In this document: positions 41,144 to 50,653 of the stretch, piece after piece
How the letters are laid out: each line of letters begins with the position of its first letter
Position numbering within the stretch: the stretch's first letter is position 1
NCBI RefSeq assembly: GCF_041537905.1
Contig: NZ_JBGRUO010000003.1
Location: 280,247-344,246, forward strand
Source: Ruegeria_C sp041537905
GTDB lineage: Bacteria; Pseudomonadota; Alphaproteobacteria; Rhodobacterales; Rhodobacteraceae
Direction of reading: 5' to 3'
Length of the DNA stretch: 64,000 nt
Notes under the pieces: generated by a model
What the model was told of the DNA's origin: nothing
The model's database searches: none
The model's input: the letters and a program-made list of their open reading frames with translations, nothing else
Made by a program: the position numbers and the translations under genes

Positions 41144-42064
41144 GTGTTTGAGGCGCTGCTCACAACCACCACCTCGGAAGGGTTGCAACCGCTGGGCACG
41201 GCGGCGCAGCGCTCCTACGAGCTGGTAACCGGGGCGCTGCGGCAACGGCTGGGGGCTGACTATGCCAATCTTCTGGCCGAACCGGTCAGCACGCCCCATG
41301 GCGACCGCATCGACTGGCACGCGCCGATGGCCGGGCGACCCATGCGCCTGTCTGATCTCGCGCCCGAGGAACAGGACGTGCTCAAGGCTCGGCTGGGCGA
41401 GATGATCTCCGCGATTCTGGCCGAGGCGGAGACACTGGATGCGGGACCGGGCTCGGACGATCACCGTTTGGGCGAGGCGCTGCGCAACGCGGTCGAGATC
41501 CCCTCCGAAGACATGATCCACGTGGTCCGCAGCGCTGATGGCGATCACCCGGTGCTGGTGCATTGGGCCTGGGTCAGTGGCGAACGCATGGCGGTGCGCG
41601 GCGTGCTGACCAAGATGGTGCCACGCGCGCAGCCGCTGAGTGCGGTGCAATCCGGCCCGGTGGCCAGTGTCTGGACCAGCCCGGTCTGGTGGTGGCTGAT
41701 CCTGCTGGGCTGGCTATTGCTGGCGGCGCTTTTGGGGCTGATCCTCTATCTGATGATCCATCCCTGCGGGCTGAGCCCGTTTGGCCCCGATCATTGCCAT
41801 GAAGACACGGCGGAACTGTCGGCGGCCTATTCCGAATATCAGGTGCTGAACGACCGCGTCGCGCGCCTGCAACATGAGATCGCGCTGACCGACCGCGCCT
41901 GCAAGCCGGTGGTGCCAATTGCTCCTGCCGAGGCAGCGCCCGCAGAACCACTCGCGCCGCAGCCCGAGAAAGAAGGCGGGCTGTTGCCTGATCTCATCCA
42001 GAAAATCAAGCGCTTGGCAGGGCTGGAGGATGCGTCCTACACTGTGCCCGAAGCGCCGAACTGA
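41144..42064 (+). CDS. Bitopic membrane protein paralogous to the N-domain of the upstream protease
   Basis: A 306-residue protein starting at GTG 41144. Residues ~1-150 resemble the N-domain of the protease at 39464: WHAPMAGRPMRLSDLAPEEQD and VLVHWAWVSGERMAVRG here versus WYADAAGEAQPLSRLSPAEQD and FIVNWGLMPDGRG there. One transmembrane helix lies at about 182-205 (WWWLILLGWLLLAALLGLIL), then a periplasmic part with Cys (HPCG, DHCHED), a short coiled coil and a Pro/Ala-rich tail. It lacks a protease domain. It probably pairs with the protease or shares a cytoplasmic partner such as SrfB/SrfC. Confidence 0.7.
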   Translation: MFEALLTTTTSEGLQPLGTAAQRSYELVTGALRQRLGADYANLLAEPVSTPHGDRIDWHAPMAGRPMRLSDLAPEEQDVLKARLGEMISAILAEAETLDAGPGSDDHRLGEALRNAVEIPSEDMIHVVRSADGDHPVLVHWAWVSGERMAVRGVLTKMVPRAQPLSAVQSGPVASVWTSPVWWWLILLGWLLLAALLGLILYLMIHPCGLSPFGPDHCHEDTAELSAAYSEYQVLNDRVARLQHEIALTDRACKPVVPIAPAEAAPAEPLAPQPEKEGGLLPDLIQKIKRLAGLEDASYTVPEAPN

Positions 42065-42085
42065 GGCCCGAATTGAGAGACGTGA

Positions 42086-45000
42086 ATGCAAAGCAGTGAA
42101 CATCTGGCCCGGTTGGTCGATTGGCGCGACGAGGTGACGCTTGTGCCCTATTCGGGCGTGCAGATCCTCGATTTCGGATTCCGGCTGGATCAGGTGGAGG
42201 TCAAGAACGCTCGTTTCATCGAACGCCAGGTCGGTGGCGATGACGCCAACGAGGAATGGGCGCTGATGCCGCTCACCGGTGATGCCGAAACCGATGAGGC
42301 GATCGAGGATGCCGCTCGTGACGATGACGATCCCTATTCGGTGCGTCCTGTCGCCGCTTTGGAGCCGTTCCTGTCGAAATGGGTGCCGGTTCCGGTGCTG
42401 CGCATCAAGACGGATCGCGGCCCTGGTGGCGAAGAACGCTTCGATCCCGGCCCCTCAACTTGGGCGCGGATGCGGGTGGTGGAACTGGACAGTCCCGAGG
42501 GCGAAGACGGCAATACCCATCGCGTGCAACTGGCCATCGACACCGCGCTGATCGAGGCCGCGCAGGCGGATCGCTATCTGGCACCCGAGCGCGCGGATGC
42601 CGAAAAATCGCGTGAATTCCGTTTTGTCTCCGATCCCGCCCATATGGATTGGTTCCTGCGCCGACTGGACAGCGACGGCGACGGGCAGGCGCTTGATCTG
42701 CAGAAATGGGTGTCCGACTGGCTGGAGGAGGCCTTCATCGCCTTCAAGCGCGCTGAACGGCCCGGCAGGCGGATTACCTCTGACACGCTGCCGCACAAAT
42801 TCGAACATTGGGCGCGTTACCTGGCCTATCTGCGGTTGGTCAATCACGCGGTTTGCGTGCCGCGTCTGCGGCTGGCCAATACCGTCTCAACGCGTGATGG
42901 GCTGACGCCGGTGGATGTGGAACTGGTGCTGGACGTGGGCAATTCACGCACCTGCGGTATCCTGATCGAACGGTTCCCCGGTGAGACACGATTGGATCTG
43001 GCGCGATCCTACCCGCTGGAAATCCGTGATCTGTCGCAGCCGGAGCGGACCTATTCCGGCCTTTTTGAAAGCCGAGTGGAGTTTTCCGAGTTCCGCATGG
43101 GCGACGAACGCTTCGCCAGCCGGTCCGGGCGGCGCAACGCCTTCATCTGGCCCAGCTTTGTGCGCACTGGACCCGAGGCGTTGCGACTTGTCGCAGGTGA
43201 GGAGGGGACCGAGACCGCCTCGGGGCTGTCCAGCCCCAAACGCTACCTCTGGGATGACACGCCTTTGCAGCAGGACTGGCGGTTCCATCACCATTCCGAT
43301 CCCAACAACCTGCCGAAATCGCTGCGGGCTGGGATGCGGTTTCTGAACGAAAATGGCGATGTGCTGGAACAGATCGCTGCGGATGAGAAGGCGCGATTGC
43401 GCCCGCGTGGCAAATCGCAGACCAACCCGGCGATCCGGCCGCGGTTTGCGCGCGCCTCGCTCTTTGGGTTCATGCTGGCCGAGATCATCGCGCATGCGCT
43501 GATCCAGGTGAACGCGCCAGCCAGCCGGGCGCGGCGGGCGCAATCGGAACTGCCGCGCCGCCTTGACCGGATCATCCTGACCCTGCCGACTGCAACGACG
43601 GCGCAGGAACAGGCGATTATCCGGTCCAAGGCCAAGGGCGCGCTGGCGCTGGTCTGGTCGCTGATGGGTCTCAGCACAGGCGAAAGCGCGATCTCGCAAC
43701 CGCCTGAACTGATCGTGGAATGGGATGAGGCCAGCTGCACCCAGCTTGTCTATCTCTATTCCGAACTCACCCAGAAATTCGATGGTCGCATCGACCGGTT
43801 TCTGGAACTCAAGGGCCGCCTGCGGGCGCGGTCCGACGGGGCCGATCCGACGCCCTCGCTGCGTCTGGCTTCCATCGACATTGGCGGCGGCACCACCGAT
43901 CTGATGGTCACCACCTATTGGGGCGAGGCGGGGCGCGTGCTGCATCCGCGCCAGACCTTCCGCGAGGGGTTTCGGGTTGCGGGTGACGAGTTGTTGCAGC
44001 GGGTCATCGCCTCGATCATCCTGCCGGGGCTGCAATCGGCAATCGAGGAGGGAGGCGGGCGCTATGCCGCCGAGAAGATCCGCGAGCTTTTTGCAGGCGA
44101 CACCGGCGGCCTCGATCAGCAGAGCATCCAGAAACGGCGGCAATTTGCACTGCGGGTGCTGATGCCGCTGGCGGTAGCGATTCTGGAGGCCTGCGAGACC
44201 GCCGATGAGTTTGCCCCGCTTGATCTGACGATTGCCGATATCCTGCCGCTGTCGGATGGTGGTGATGCCAGCCTGCCGGATGTGCTGACCGACTATATCG
44301 AACAGCCCGCCCGCACACTCGGCGCCGAGACGTTCCATCTGCGCGATGTCGTCCTGTCCTTCAGCCGGGATGAGGTGGATGCCATCGCGCGCGAGGTGTT
44401 GCAAAAGGCGCTGGGCAACATGGGCGAGGTGATCGCGCATCTGGGTGTTGATGTCGTGCTGATCACCGGGCGTCCTTCGCGCCTGCCAGCGGTGCGGGCG
44501 ATCCTGCAGGAGATGATGGTGGTGCCGCCGCACCGGCTGATCCCGATGCACAGCTACAAGACCGGGCGCTGGTACCCGTTCCGCGATCCGGTGACCCAGC
44601 GCATCGGCGATCCCAAATCGACCGTGGCGGTGGGGGGTATGCTGATTGCGCTGAGTGAGGCGCGGATACCTAACTTCAAAGTGATGACCGGTGCGTTCCG
44701 CATGCAGTCTACAGCACGCTATATCGGCGAGATGGATACTTCGGGCCAAATCCTGACGGACCGCATTCTGTTTTCTGATGTCGACCTAGACGACCGAAAG
44801 TCGGCCAGCGATCTGGAAGCCAGCGTGAAGATGTATACCCCCATCCATCTGGGCGCGCGGCAATTGCCGCTGGAACGTTGGACCACCACGCCGCTCTATC
44901 GGCTGGATTTCGCGACCCAGTCGGCGCAGGGCCGGGCGCCCTTGAATGTCACGTTTGAGCGCACAGAGTTTGACGGGGACAGCGACGTGGAAACCTCTGA

Positions 45001-45160
45001 CACCGTGTTGCGCCGCGAAGCCATGCGTGAGGCCTTCTCGGTCACCGAGGTCGAGGATGCCGAGGGCGACAGCATGAAGCCCGGCGAAGTGCAACTACGC
45101 CTGCATACGCTGGGGTTCGAGGATGAATATTGGATCGATACCGGACTTTTCCGGCTGTAG
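42086..45160 (+). CDS. srfB: SrfB-family protein (Hsp70/actin-like ATPase fold)
   Basis: A 1024-residue protein matching, in size and motifs, the 'virulence factor SrfB' family first named in Salmonella. It carries the three nucleotide-binding signatures of the actin/Hsp70 fold: phosphate 1 LDVGNSRTCG (from Asp283), phosphate 2 IDIGGGTTDL (Asp598 to Asp605) and the adenosine-type segment LITGRPSRLP (about 792-801). It therefore probably binds and hydrolyses ATP. No signal peptide or transmembrane helix is seen, so it is cytosolic. It precedes srfC by 9 bases. The molecular role of SrfB is not established; the name is by homology. Confidence 0.85.
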   Translation: MQSSEHLARLVDWRDEVTLVPYSGVQILDFGFRLDQVEVKNARFIERQVGGDDANEEWALMPLTGDAETDEAIEDAARDDDDPYSVRPVAALEPFLSKWVPVPVLRIKTDRGPGGEERFDPGPSTWARMRVVELDSPEGEDGNTHRVQLAIDTALIEAAQADRYLAPERADAEKSREFRFVSDPAHMDWFLRRLDSDGDGQALDLQKWVSDWLEEAFIAFKRAERPGRRITSDTLPHKFEHWARYLAYLRLVNHAVCVPRLRLANTVSTRDGLTPVDVELVLDVGNSRTCGILIERFPGETRLDLARSYPLEIRDLSQPERTYSGLFESRVEFSEFRMGDERFASRSGRRNAFIWPSFVRTGPEALRLVAGEEGTETASGLSSPKRYLWDDTPLQQDWRFHHHSDPNNLPKSLRAGMRFLNENGDVLEQIAADEKARLRPRGKSQTNPAIRPRFARASLFGFMLAEIIAHALIQVNAPASRARRAQSELPRRLDRIILTLPTATTAQEQAIIRSKAKGALALVWSLMGLSTGESAISQPPELIVEWDEASCTQLVYLYSELTQKFDGRIDRFLELKGRLRARSDGADPTPSLRLASIDIGGGTTDLMVTTYWGEAGRVLHPRQTFREGFRVAGDELLQRVIASIILPGLQSAIEEGGGRYAAEKIRELFAGDTGGLDQQSIQKRRQFALRVLMPLAVAILEACETADEFAPLDLTIADILPLSDGGDASLPDVLTDYIEQPARTLGAETFHLRDVVLSFSRDEVDAIAREVLQKALGNMGEVIAHLGVDVVLITGRPSRLPAVRAILQEMMVVPPHRLIPMHSYKTGRWYPFRDPVTQRIGDPKSTVAVGGMLIALSEARIPNFKVMTGAFRMQSTARYIGEMDTSGQILTDRILFSDVDLDDRKSASDLEASVKMYTPIHLGARQLPLERWTTTPLYRLDFATQSAQGRAPLNVTFERTEFDGDSDVETSDTVLRREAMREAFSVTEVEDAEGDSMKPGEVQLRLHTLGFEDEYWIDTGLFRL

Positions 45161-45169
45161 GTTGAAAAG

Positions 45170-47773
45170 ATGAGTAAAGAGGCACAGGAACAGCTTGCAC
45201 AGGAATGCGCCCGCATCGCCTCGGTCTGCGGTGAGGCGCTGACCTGGGTGCAGGACCCCGGCAATGGCGATCTGCTGGGGGCCGAGGCGCGCTCGCTGAT
45301 CCGCCTGATGCGGCAATCGGCGCGGCGTTCGCGGCGGCTCAGCCGGTCGGCCCGGACCCGCATGTCGGTCAGCGTGTTTGGCCCCAGCCAGGCGGGCAAG
45401 TCCTTTCTGGTTTCGGTACTGGCGCGGCCCGAGAATGGGCGTCTGGTGGCGGATTTCGACGGGCCGGACGGGCAGCTGGATTACATCCGCCAGATCAACC
45501 CCGAGGGCGAGGGTGAAAGCACCGGTCTGGTGACGCGCTTCACCATGGAACGTGCGCCGAGCCCGGCAGGCTTTCCGATCCGGCTGAACCTGCTGTCTGA
45601 AGCGGATATCGCCCGCACCTTAATCAACTCTTTCTTTATGGATGGCGACCGCTCGGAACCGGTGCCGGAACCGGGCGACATTGCTGCCCATCTGGACCAG
45701 TTCAAAACGCGCGCCGGGGCGGCGCAGCCGGGGCTCGACGAAGATGATGTGCATGAGATCGCCGAATATATCGACAGCCATTTCGGGCGCGAGGCTTATG
45801 CTGCCGCTCTGCGCCCGCTCTGGGAAGAGGCGGCGCAGATTCTGCCGGGCCTGTCGCGCGGGGATCGCGCTCAGTTCCTGTCGCTGCTCTGGGGTGGGCA
45901 CGCGCCGTTTTCCGATCTCTACCTGACACTTGCCGATGCGCTTGCGCAGCTTGATCATGCAGGACATGTCTTTGCCGGGCTGGATGCGCTGGTGCCGCGC
46001 GAAAGCTCGATCATCGACGTCAAGACACTGAGCGGGGCGGCGGATGACACACCGTTGACCTTGACCACTGAGCAGGGGCGGCAGGCAACGCTGCCGCGCT
46101 CGGTCATCTGCGGGCTGGCCGCGGAACTGGTGCTGCCGATGCGCGATCTGCCCTCGCAGATGTTTGCTGATACCGACCTGCTGGACTTTCCTGGCGCGCG
46201 CAACCGGTTCGAGCAGGACCTGTCGAAAGCCTTTGAGAGCCCGGACAAACTGCTGCCCGAACTGCTCTTGCGCGGCAAGGTGGCCTATCTCTTCGACCGT
46301 TACGTCGAGGATCAGGAAATCACCTCAATGCTGCTCTGCATCCCCGACAGCAATATGGAGACGGTGGACCTGCCCGGTCTGGTGCAGAACTGGATCACCA
46401 AGACCCATGGCCCGACGCCCGAGGCCCGGCGCGCCGCCGATTGCGTGTTGTTCATGGTGCTGACCAAGTTTGACAAGCACCTGTCCGACAGTGCCGCCGA
46501 GGGTGGGGATGAGACCCGGTTCGACCGGCGGATGCAGGCGTCACTGCTGGAAAAATTCGGCAAGGGCAGCGATCCGTGGGTCAATGAATGGCAGCCGGGC
46601 CAGAGCTTTGACAACTGCTTCTGGCTGCGCAATCCCAACTATTACGTCGATGGGCTGATCGACTACGACGAGGACCGTCGCGAGCTGCGCCTGCGCCCCG
46701 AGAAAGAGGCGCGACTGGCTGAGTTGCGCGCGGGCTGCGTGCAGGCCCCGGCGGTGCGGCGGCATTTCGCATCCCCCGAGGCGGCCTGGGACGCGGCGCT
46801 GGCGCTGAATGATGGCGGGGTGAGCTACCTCGCGCAACATATTGAAAAAGTGTGCAAACCCGATAGCAAGTTGATGCAGATCAGTGCACAGTTGCAGCAG
46901 GTCATAGACGAACTTGAGCGCGCCATGGCGCCGTTCCATGTCTCCGATGATGTGGAAAAGCGCATCGCCGAGAAACAGGAATCAGCCGCGCGTGTCATCG
47001 ACGATCTGGAGCAGGTGCTCGCCCGGCATCGCTTTGGCGCGCTGGTGTCGGCCCTGATGGTCGATCAGGAAGAGATCGAGGGCCGGATCAGCCGGGTGCC
47101 CAGTTCGATCCGCATCACCAATGCGGTGAATGCGGCGGAAGGCGGCAGTGCCGGGTTGCAACGTCCCGGCCGCCCGGCGCAGCGCTCGGAAGAGGCGGGT
47201 GATGGCATCCGCACCATGACGCTGGAACAGTTTCAGGCGGAAACCGCGATGGAGGCCTGGATCGAAGGCATGAAAGCCCTGCGCAGCGATGCGATGCGGC
47301 TGCGGGCCTATGGGATCGGCGAGGGAACGTCAGGCGATCTGGTTGCTGAACTGATCCAGGCGGCGCGCCGCACCGATTTGAGTGATCGCACGGCGGATAT
47401 GCTGCGCGAGGTGAATTTTGGCCTCACGGTCGAAAAACAGGCGCAACCGGCCTCGATTCTGGGGGCCGAGGCGATCAATGGCTTTGTCTCGAACCTGGGC
47501 ATGCAGGATGTGGCCGAGGCCGACCGGCCCCAGGTGCAGAATAGCGACGGTAGCGCGCGCGCGATCTTTGTGACGCCCGCACCATCAGACAGCGCTGATG
47601 ATCTGCCGCAGCAGCCGCGCCCGACGGCGCAGAGCTTCTGGACCGATTGGGTCTTTGGGCTGGATGCGATGTTTGTCGCCAATGCCAAGGACGGTCTGAG
47701 CGGGCAGGTCGATGTGGATCAGAACTTGGCGCTGGGCCGCATTCTCGGTGCGTTGAACGGGCAGGGCGGATGA
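45170..47773 (+). CDS. srfC: SrfC-family protein (dynamin/GTPase-like P-loop protein)
   Basis: An 867-residue cytosolic protein of the 'putative virulence factor SrfC' type. It shows a P-loop at residues 71-78 (GPSQAGKS), a G3-like DFPG at 339-342 and a G4-like TKFD at 432-435, the set expected of a GTPase; the order and DFPG resemble dynamin-like GTPases. The C-terminal part (about 560-867) is long, helical and charged. It directly follows srfB and overlaps the next gene by 4 bases. Partner of SrfB by constant gene pairing; GTP use is inferred from motifs. Confidence 0.82.
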   Translation: MSKEAQEQLAQECARIASVCGEALTWVQDPGNGDLLGAEARSLIRLMRQSARRSRRLSRSARTRMSVSVFGPSQAGKSFLVSVLARPENGRLVADFDGPDGQLDYIRQINPEGEGESTGLVTRFTMERAPSPAGFPIRLNLLSEADIARTLINSFFMDGDRSEPVPEPGDIAAHLDQFKTRAGAAQPGLDEDDVHEIAEYIDSHFGREAYAAALRPLWEEAAQILPGLSRGDRAQFLSLLWGGHAPFSDLYLTLADALAQLDHAGHVFAGLDALVPRESSIIDVKTLSGAADDTPLTLTTEQGRQATLPRSVICGLAAELVLPMRDLPSQMFADTDLLDFPGARNRFEQDLSKAFESPDKLLPELLLRGKVAYLFDRYVEDQEITSMLLCIPDSNMETVDLPGLVQNWITKTHGPTPEARRAADCVLFMVLTKFDKHLSDSAAEGGDETRFDRRMQASLLEKFGKGSDPWVNEWQPGQSFDNCFWLRNPNYYVDGLIDYDEDRRELRLRPEKEARLAELRAGCVQAPAVRRHFASPEAAWDAALALNDGGVSYLAQHIEKVCKPDSKLMQISAQLQQVIDELERAMAPFHVSDDVEKRIAEKQESAARVIDDLEQVLARHRFGALVSALMVDQEEIEGRISRVPSSIRITNAVNAAEGGSAGLQRPGRPAQRSEEAGDGIRTMTLEQFQAETAMEAWIEGMKALRSDAMRLRAYGIGEGTSGDLVAELIQAARRTDLSDRTADMLREVNFGLTVEKQAQPASILGAEAINGFVSNLGMQDVAEADRPQVQNSDGSARAIFVTPAPSDSADDLPQQPRPTAQSFWTDWVFGLDAMFVANAKDGLSGQVDVDQNLALGRILGALNGQGG

Positions 47774-48756
47774 GGATCAAAGTCCACCCGGACCCCCAGC
47801 ACCCCTCGGGCGGGTATGCCTTTCTGGAACTGCCCGGCGGGTCGATGCCGGACCGCGTGACCACGGCCGTGCAGGACGCCTATTCCGGGCGATGGCTGCA
47901 TCCGGATGCGGGCGCAACGGACGAGCCGAACTGGCAGCCCCAGATGCAGGAGCTGGGTCCGTTTGACATTTTCCGCCATGAGGGGGCCGACTGGCTGCGG
48001 CTGGGACCCGAGGTGGTGAACCGGCTGGAGGAATACACTGCGATTCAGTTCCAGATCGACGGCAAATCCTACGAGGCGATCTGGCCAGACACGATCGCGC
48101 CGCGCACAGAAAAAGCGGTGCCGGGCGCGTTGCGGGTCACCACCCGCGCGCAGCCGGTCAAAGAGCCGGTCGAGGTGAAGTTGCCTCCGGAACCTGTTGA
48201 ACAGGAAGTGGAAATTGTTGAGCCGGAGCGAGAGACGGCACCGCCAAAGCGACGCGGCTATGCGCTTTGGCTGGTTGCGTTGTTGTTGCTTTGCGCGGCG
48301 GGTGCAGCGGCGTGGTACATGCTGTCCGAAGAGACTGCCTCGACCACCCCGGACAGCCTGACGCCGGTTGCCGAGACCAGCGGCTCGCCCTGTGCCTTGC
48401 CCGCGCTTCAGGCGCTGGGCGGGTTTGATGCACAGATCGCGGCGGTGCGCGACTGCGGTTCGGATGTGTCGCCGGATGCAGCGCTGACCCTGATCGAGGC
48501 TGCCGCCAAACAGGGCAACCCGCAGGCGCTGACGTTGTTCGGAACGCTCTATGACGGTGACGAACTGGCCCCGCGGATCGAGAACCTGACCGGGCTCACC
48601 TTTGCCGACGACCCGGCGCAGGCGGCGGAATATTACGCTGGCGCGGTGGCCGCGGGCTCGGATGAGGCTCAGGCGCGCCTTGATGTGACCTGCGCGCGGC
48701 TTGATGGGTCTTCGCTGACGCTGGAAAAGGGGGCATTTGATGATTTCTGCCGTTAA
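47770..48756 (+). CDS. Bitopic membrane protein with Sel1-like periplasmic tail
   Basis: A 328-residue protein. Residues ~1-115 form a compact cytosolic domain (MRIKVHPDPQHPSGGYAFLE, GPFDIFRHEGADWLRLGPEV), followed by an acidic Pro/Glu linker, a transmembrane helix at about 164-185 (YALWLVALLLLCAAGAAAWY) and a C-terminal ~115-residue tail with a Sel1-like repeat (AAKQGNPQALTLFGTLYDGD, then AAEYYAGAVAAGSDEAQARL). ATG 47770 overlaps the srfC stop, and the end overlaps the vWA gene. It is the third bitopic protein of the operon with an N-in domain and C-out module. Confidence 0.7.
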   Translation: MRIKVHPDPQHPSGGYAFLELPGGSMPDRVTTAVQDAYSGRWLHPDAGATDEPNWQPQMQELGPFDIFRHEGADWLRLGPEVVNRLEEYTAIQFQIDGKSYEAIWPDTIAPRTEKAVPGALRVTTRAQPVKEPVEVKLPPEPVEQEVEIVEPERETAPPKRRGYALWLVALLLLCAAGAAAWYMLSEETASTTPDSLTPVAETSGSPCALPALQALGGFDAQIAAVRDCGSDVSPDAALTLIEAAAKQGNPQALTLFGTLYDGDELAPRIENLTGLTFADDPAQAAEYYAGAVAAGSDEAQARLDVTCARLDGSSLTLEKGAFDDFCR

Positions 48757-50653
48757 ATCCGCCGCTGTTGCCCTTGGCCTTGCGATGATGGTGACGACCC
48801 CGTCCGGTGCCGTGGCCGCAGACCGACCCTTGCTGGCCGAGGGGCGAAAGACCGTCTATCAGCGGGTTCTGACCCGTCCGGGCGCGCTGCAATTCTCGGA
48901 ACCAGATGGTGGCGTCATCCGCCAATATCCCGCGTTTCAGCCGCTCTATGTCTATGCGACCCAGCCCGGATGGTATCAGGTCGGATCGTCAATCTCGAAA
49001 GGCCCCGAAGGCTGGCTGCGCGCCGATCAGGCGGTGGAGTGGAAGCAGAATATCGTCGCCGCCTTCACCAATGCCGCCGGGCGGCAACGCCAAGTGATGT
49101 TTGACAGCGAAGAGGCGCTGCGCGAGCTGATGGAAAGCGAGGCGCTGCAGGCCGAACAGGCCGAGATTCTGGATGAGGTCGCCAAGGACTCCCTTGCCCC
49201 CGAACGTGGCGTGGTAGCGGCGGAGCCCGAGGAATATATCAACATCGTCGAACGGCTCTACCTGATGCCGATCCTCGATTTCACGCAGGACCTGCACCCG
49301 CTGAATTACGAGGATAACCTGCTGATGCAGGTCGCCTCGGTGCCACTGCGCGAAGATGGCGCGCAGGCGGGCATGATTGCCGACAATTTTGATGCGGGCA
49401 TCGTCTTTGTCCTCGATACCACCAGCTCCATGGACCCCTATATCCAGCGCACGCAGGCGGCGGTGGAAAAGATCATCGGCGATATTCAGGGCACCGAGGT
49501 TGGCTCACGCGTGCATTTCGGTGTTGTGGCCTTTCGCGACAATGAGGCCGCGGCCCCCGGTCTTGAATATCGCACCAGAACGCTGCTGCCGCTGGAACGG
49601 CGCGCGGATCAGGGGCAGGTGGTCTCGACCATCCGCGCGGCGGCCAATGTGGCCCGCGCCAACTCGCCCGGCTTTAACGAGGACAGCTTGGCCGGGGTCG
49701 AGGATGCGCTGGAAGGCACCGACTGGTCTGGCGGTGACGGCGATCCGTTTGATGCGCGGATCGTGGTGCTGATCACCGATGCCGGACCCAAGGATGCCCG
49801 CGACCCCGACGCCCGTTCCGAGATCGGGCCTGCCGAGTTGCAGCGGGTGGCGCAGGACAAGGGCGTTGCGGTGATGACGCTGCATTTGCAGACCCCGGCC
49901 GGGGGTGCGGCGCAACACGCCTATGCCGAAAACCAGTACCGCCAGCTGTCGCGCTTCAATGACGAGACCTTTTACTACGGAATCGCCGACGGCTCCGAGG
50001 CGGCGTTTGAGCAGGAGGTGACGCAGCTTGTCACCGCGCTGACCGATGTGATCCGCGTGGCGCGCGATGAGAAGCCGCTGCTCAGCCCGGATGAGGCGGG
50101 CAAGGTGGCCAATCTGGGGCTGGCGATGCAACTGGCCTATCTGGGTCGGCTGACGGACCGGCAGGCCCCTGATGTGATCGAAGGCTGGGTGTCGGAAAAG
50201 GCGGTCGAAGACCCGACGCGACTGGCCATCGAACCCCGGCTGCTGGTCACCAAGAACGAGATGGCGACCATGGCCGATCTGCTGGAACAGTTGCTGGAAC
50301 TGGGCGAGCAGAGCCGCAATGCCGAGGATGCAGATACGTTCTTTGCGCAGGTGCGTGATGTGGTGGCGCGGATGGCGCGCAACCCGGACCGGCTGGTGAA
50401 CACCGACGCGGAAACCCTTGGCGGGGCTTTGGAATTTCTCGAAGACCTGCCTTATGAAAGCCAGCTGATGCTGACCACGCCCGCGCGATGGCAGCAAAGC
50501 GCGATGATCCGGCGGCAGATTCTGGACGGCATGCGACAAAAGCTGACGCAATACCGCAAATGGCTGCTCGACCCGGCGGTCTGGACCGCGCTTTCCGATG
50601 ATGCACCGGATGGTGAACATGTCTTTGCCATGCCGTTTGATGTTCTGCCATGA
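48740..50653 (+). CDS. Periplasmic von Willebrand factor A domain protein
   Basis: A 637-residue protein with a signal peptide (cleavage near GAVAA), an SH3-like region (about 35-95, QYPAFQPLYVYATQPGWYQVG), a helical part and a vWA domain starting at about residue 220. The MIDAS motif is complete: DTTSSMD (Asp226), a Thr/Ser in FNEDSLAGVEDAL and Asp in LITDAGPKDARD. The C-terminal ~200 residues are helical. vWA domains with MIDAS mediate metal-dependent protein contacts. Start ATG 48740 follows GGGGG; it overlaps the previous gene and the ABC ATPase gene. Exported to the periplasm. Confidence 0.82.
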   Translation: MISAVKSAAVALGLAMMVTTPSGAVAADRPLLAEGRKTVYQRVLTRPGALQFSEPDGGVIRQYPAFQPLYVYATQPGWYQVGSSISKGPEGWLRADQAVEWKQNIVAAFTNAAGRQRQVMFDSEEALRELMESEALQAEQAEILDEVAKDSLAPERGVVAAEPEEYINIVERLYLMPILDFTQDLHPLNYEDNLLMQVASVPLREDGAQAGMIADNFDAGIVFVLDTTSSMDPYIQRTQAAVEKIIGDIQGTEVGSRVHFGVVAFRDNEAAAPGLEYRTRTLLPLERRADQGQVVSTIRAAANVARANSPGFNEDSLAGVEDALEGTDWSGGDGDPFDARIVVLITDAGPKDARDPDARSEIGPAELQRVAQDKGVAVMTLHLQTPAGGAAQHAYAENQYRQLSRFNDETFYYGIADGSEAAFEQEVTQLVTALTDVIRVARDEKPLLSPDEAGKVANLGLAMQLAYLGRLTDRQAPDVIEGWVSEKAVEDPTRLAIEPRLLVTKNEMATMADLLEQLLELGEQSRNAEDADTFFAQVRDVVARMARNPDRLVNTDAETLGGALEFLEDLPYESQLMLTTPARWQQSAMIRRQILDGMRQKLTQYRKWLLDPAVWTALSDDAPDGEHVFAMPFDVLP

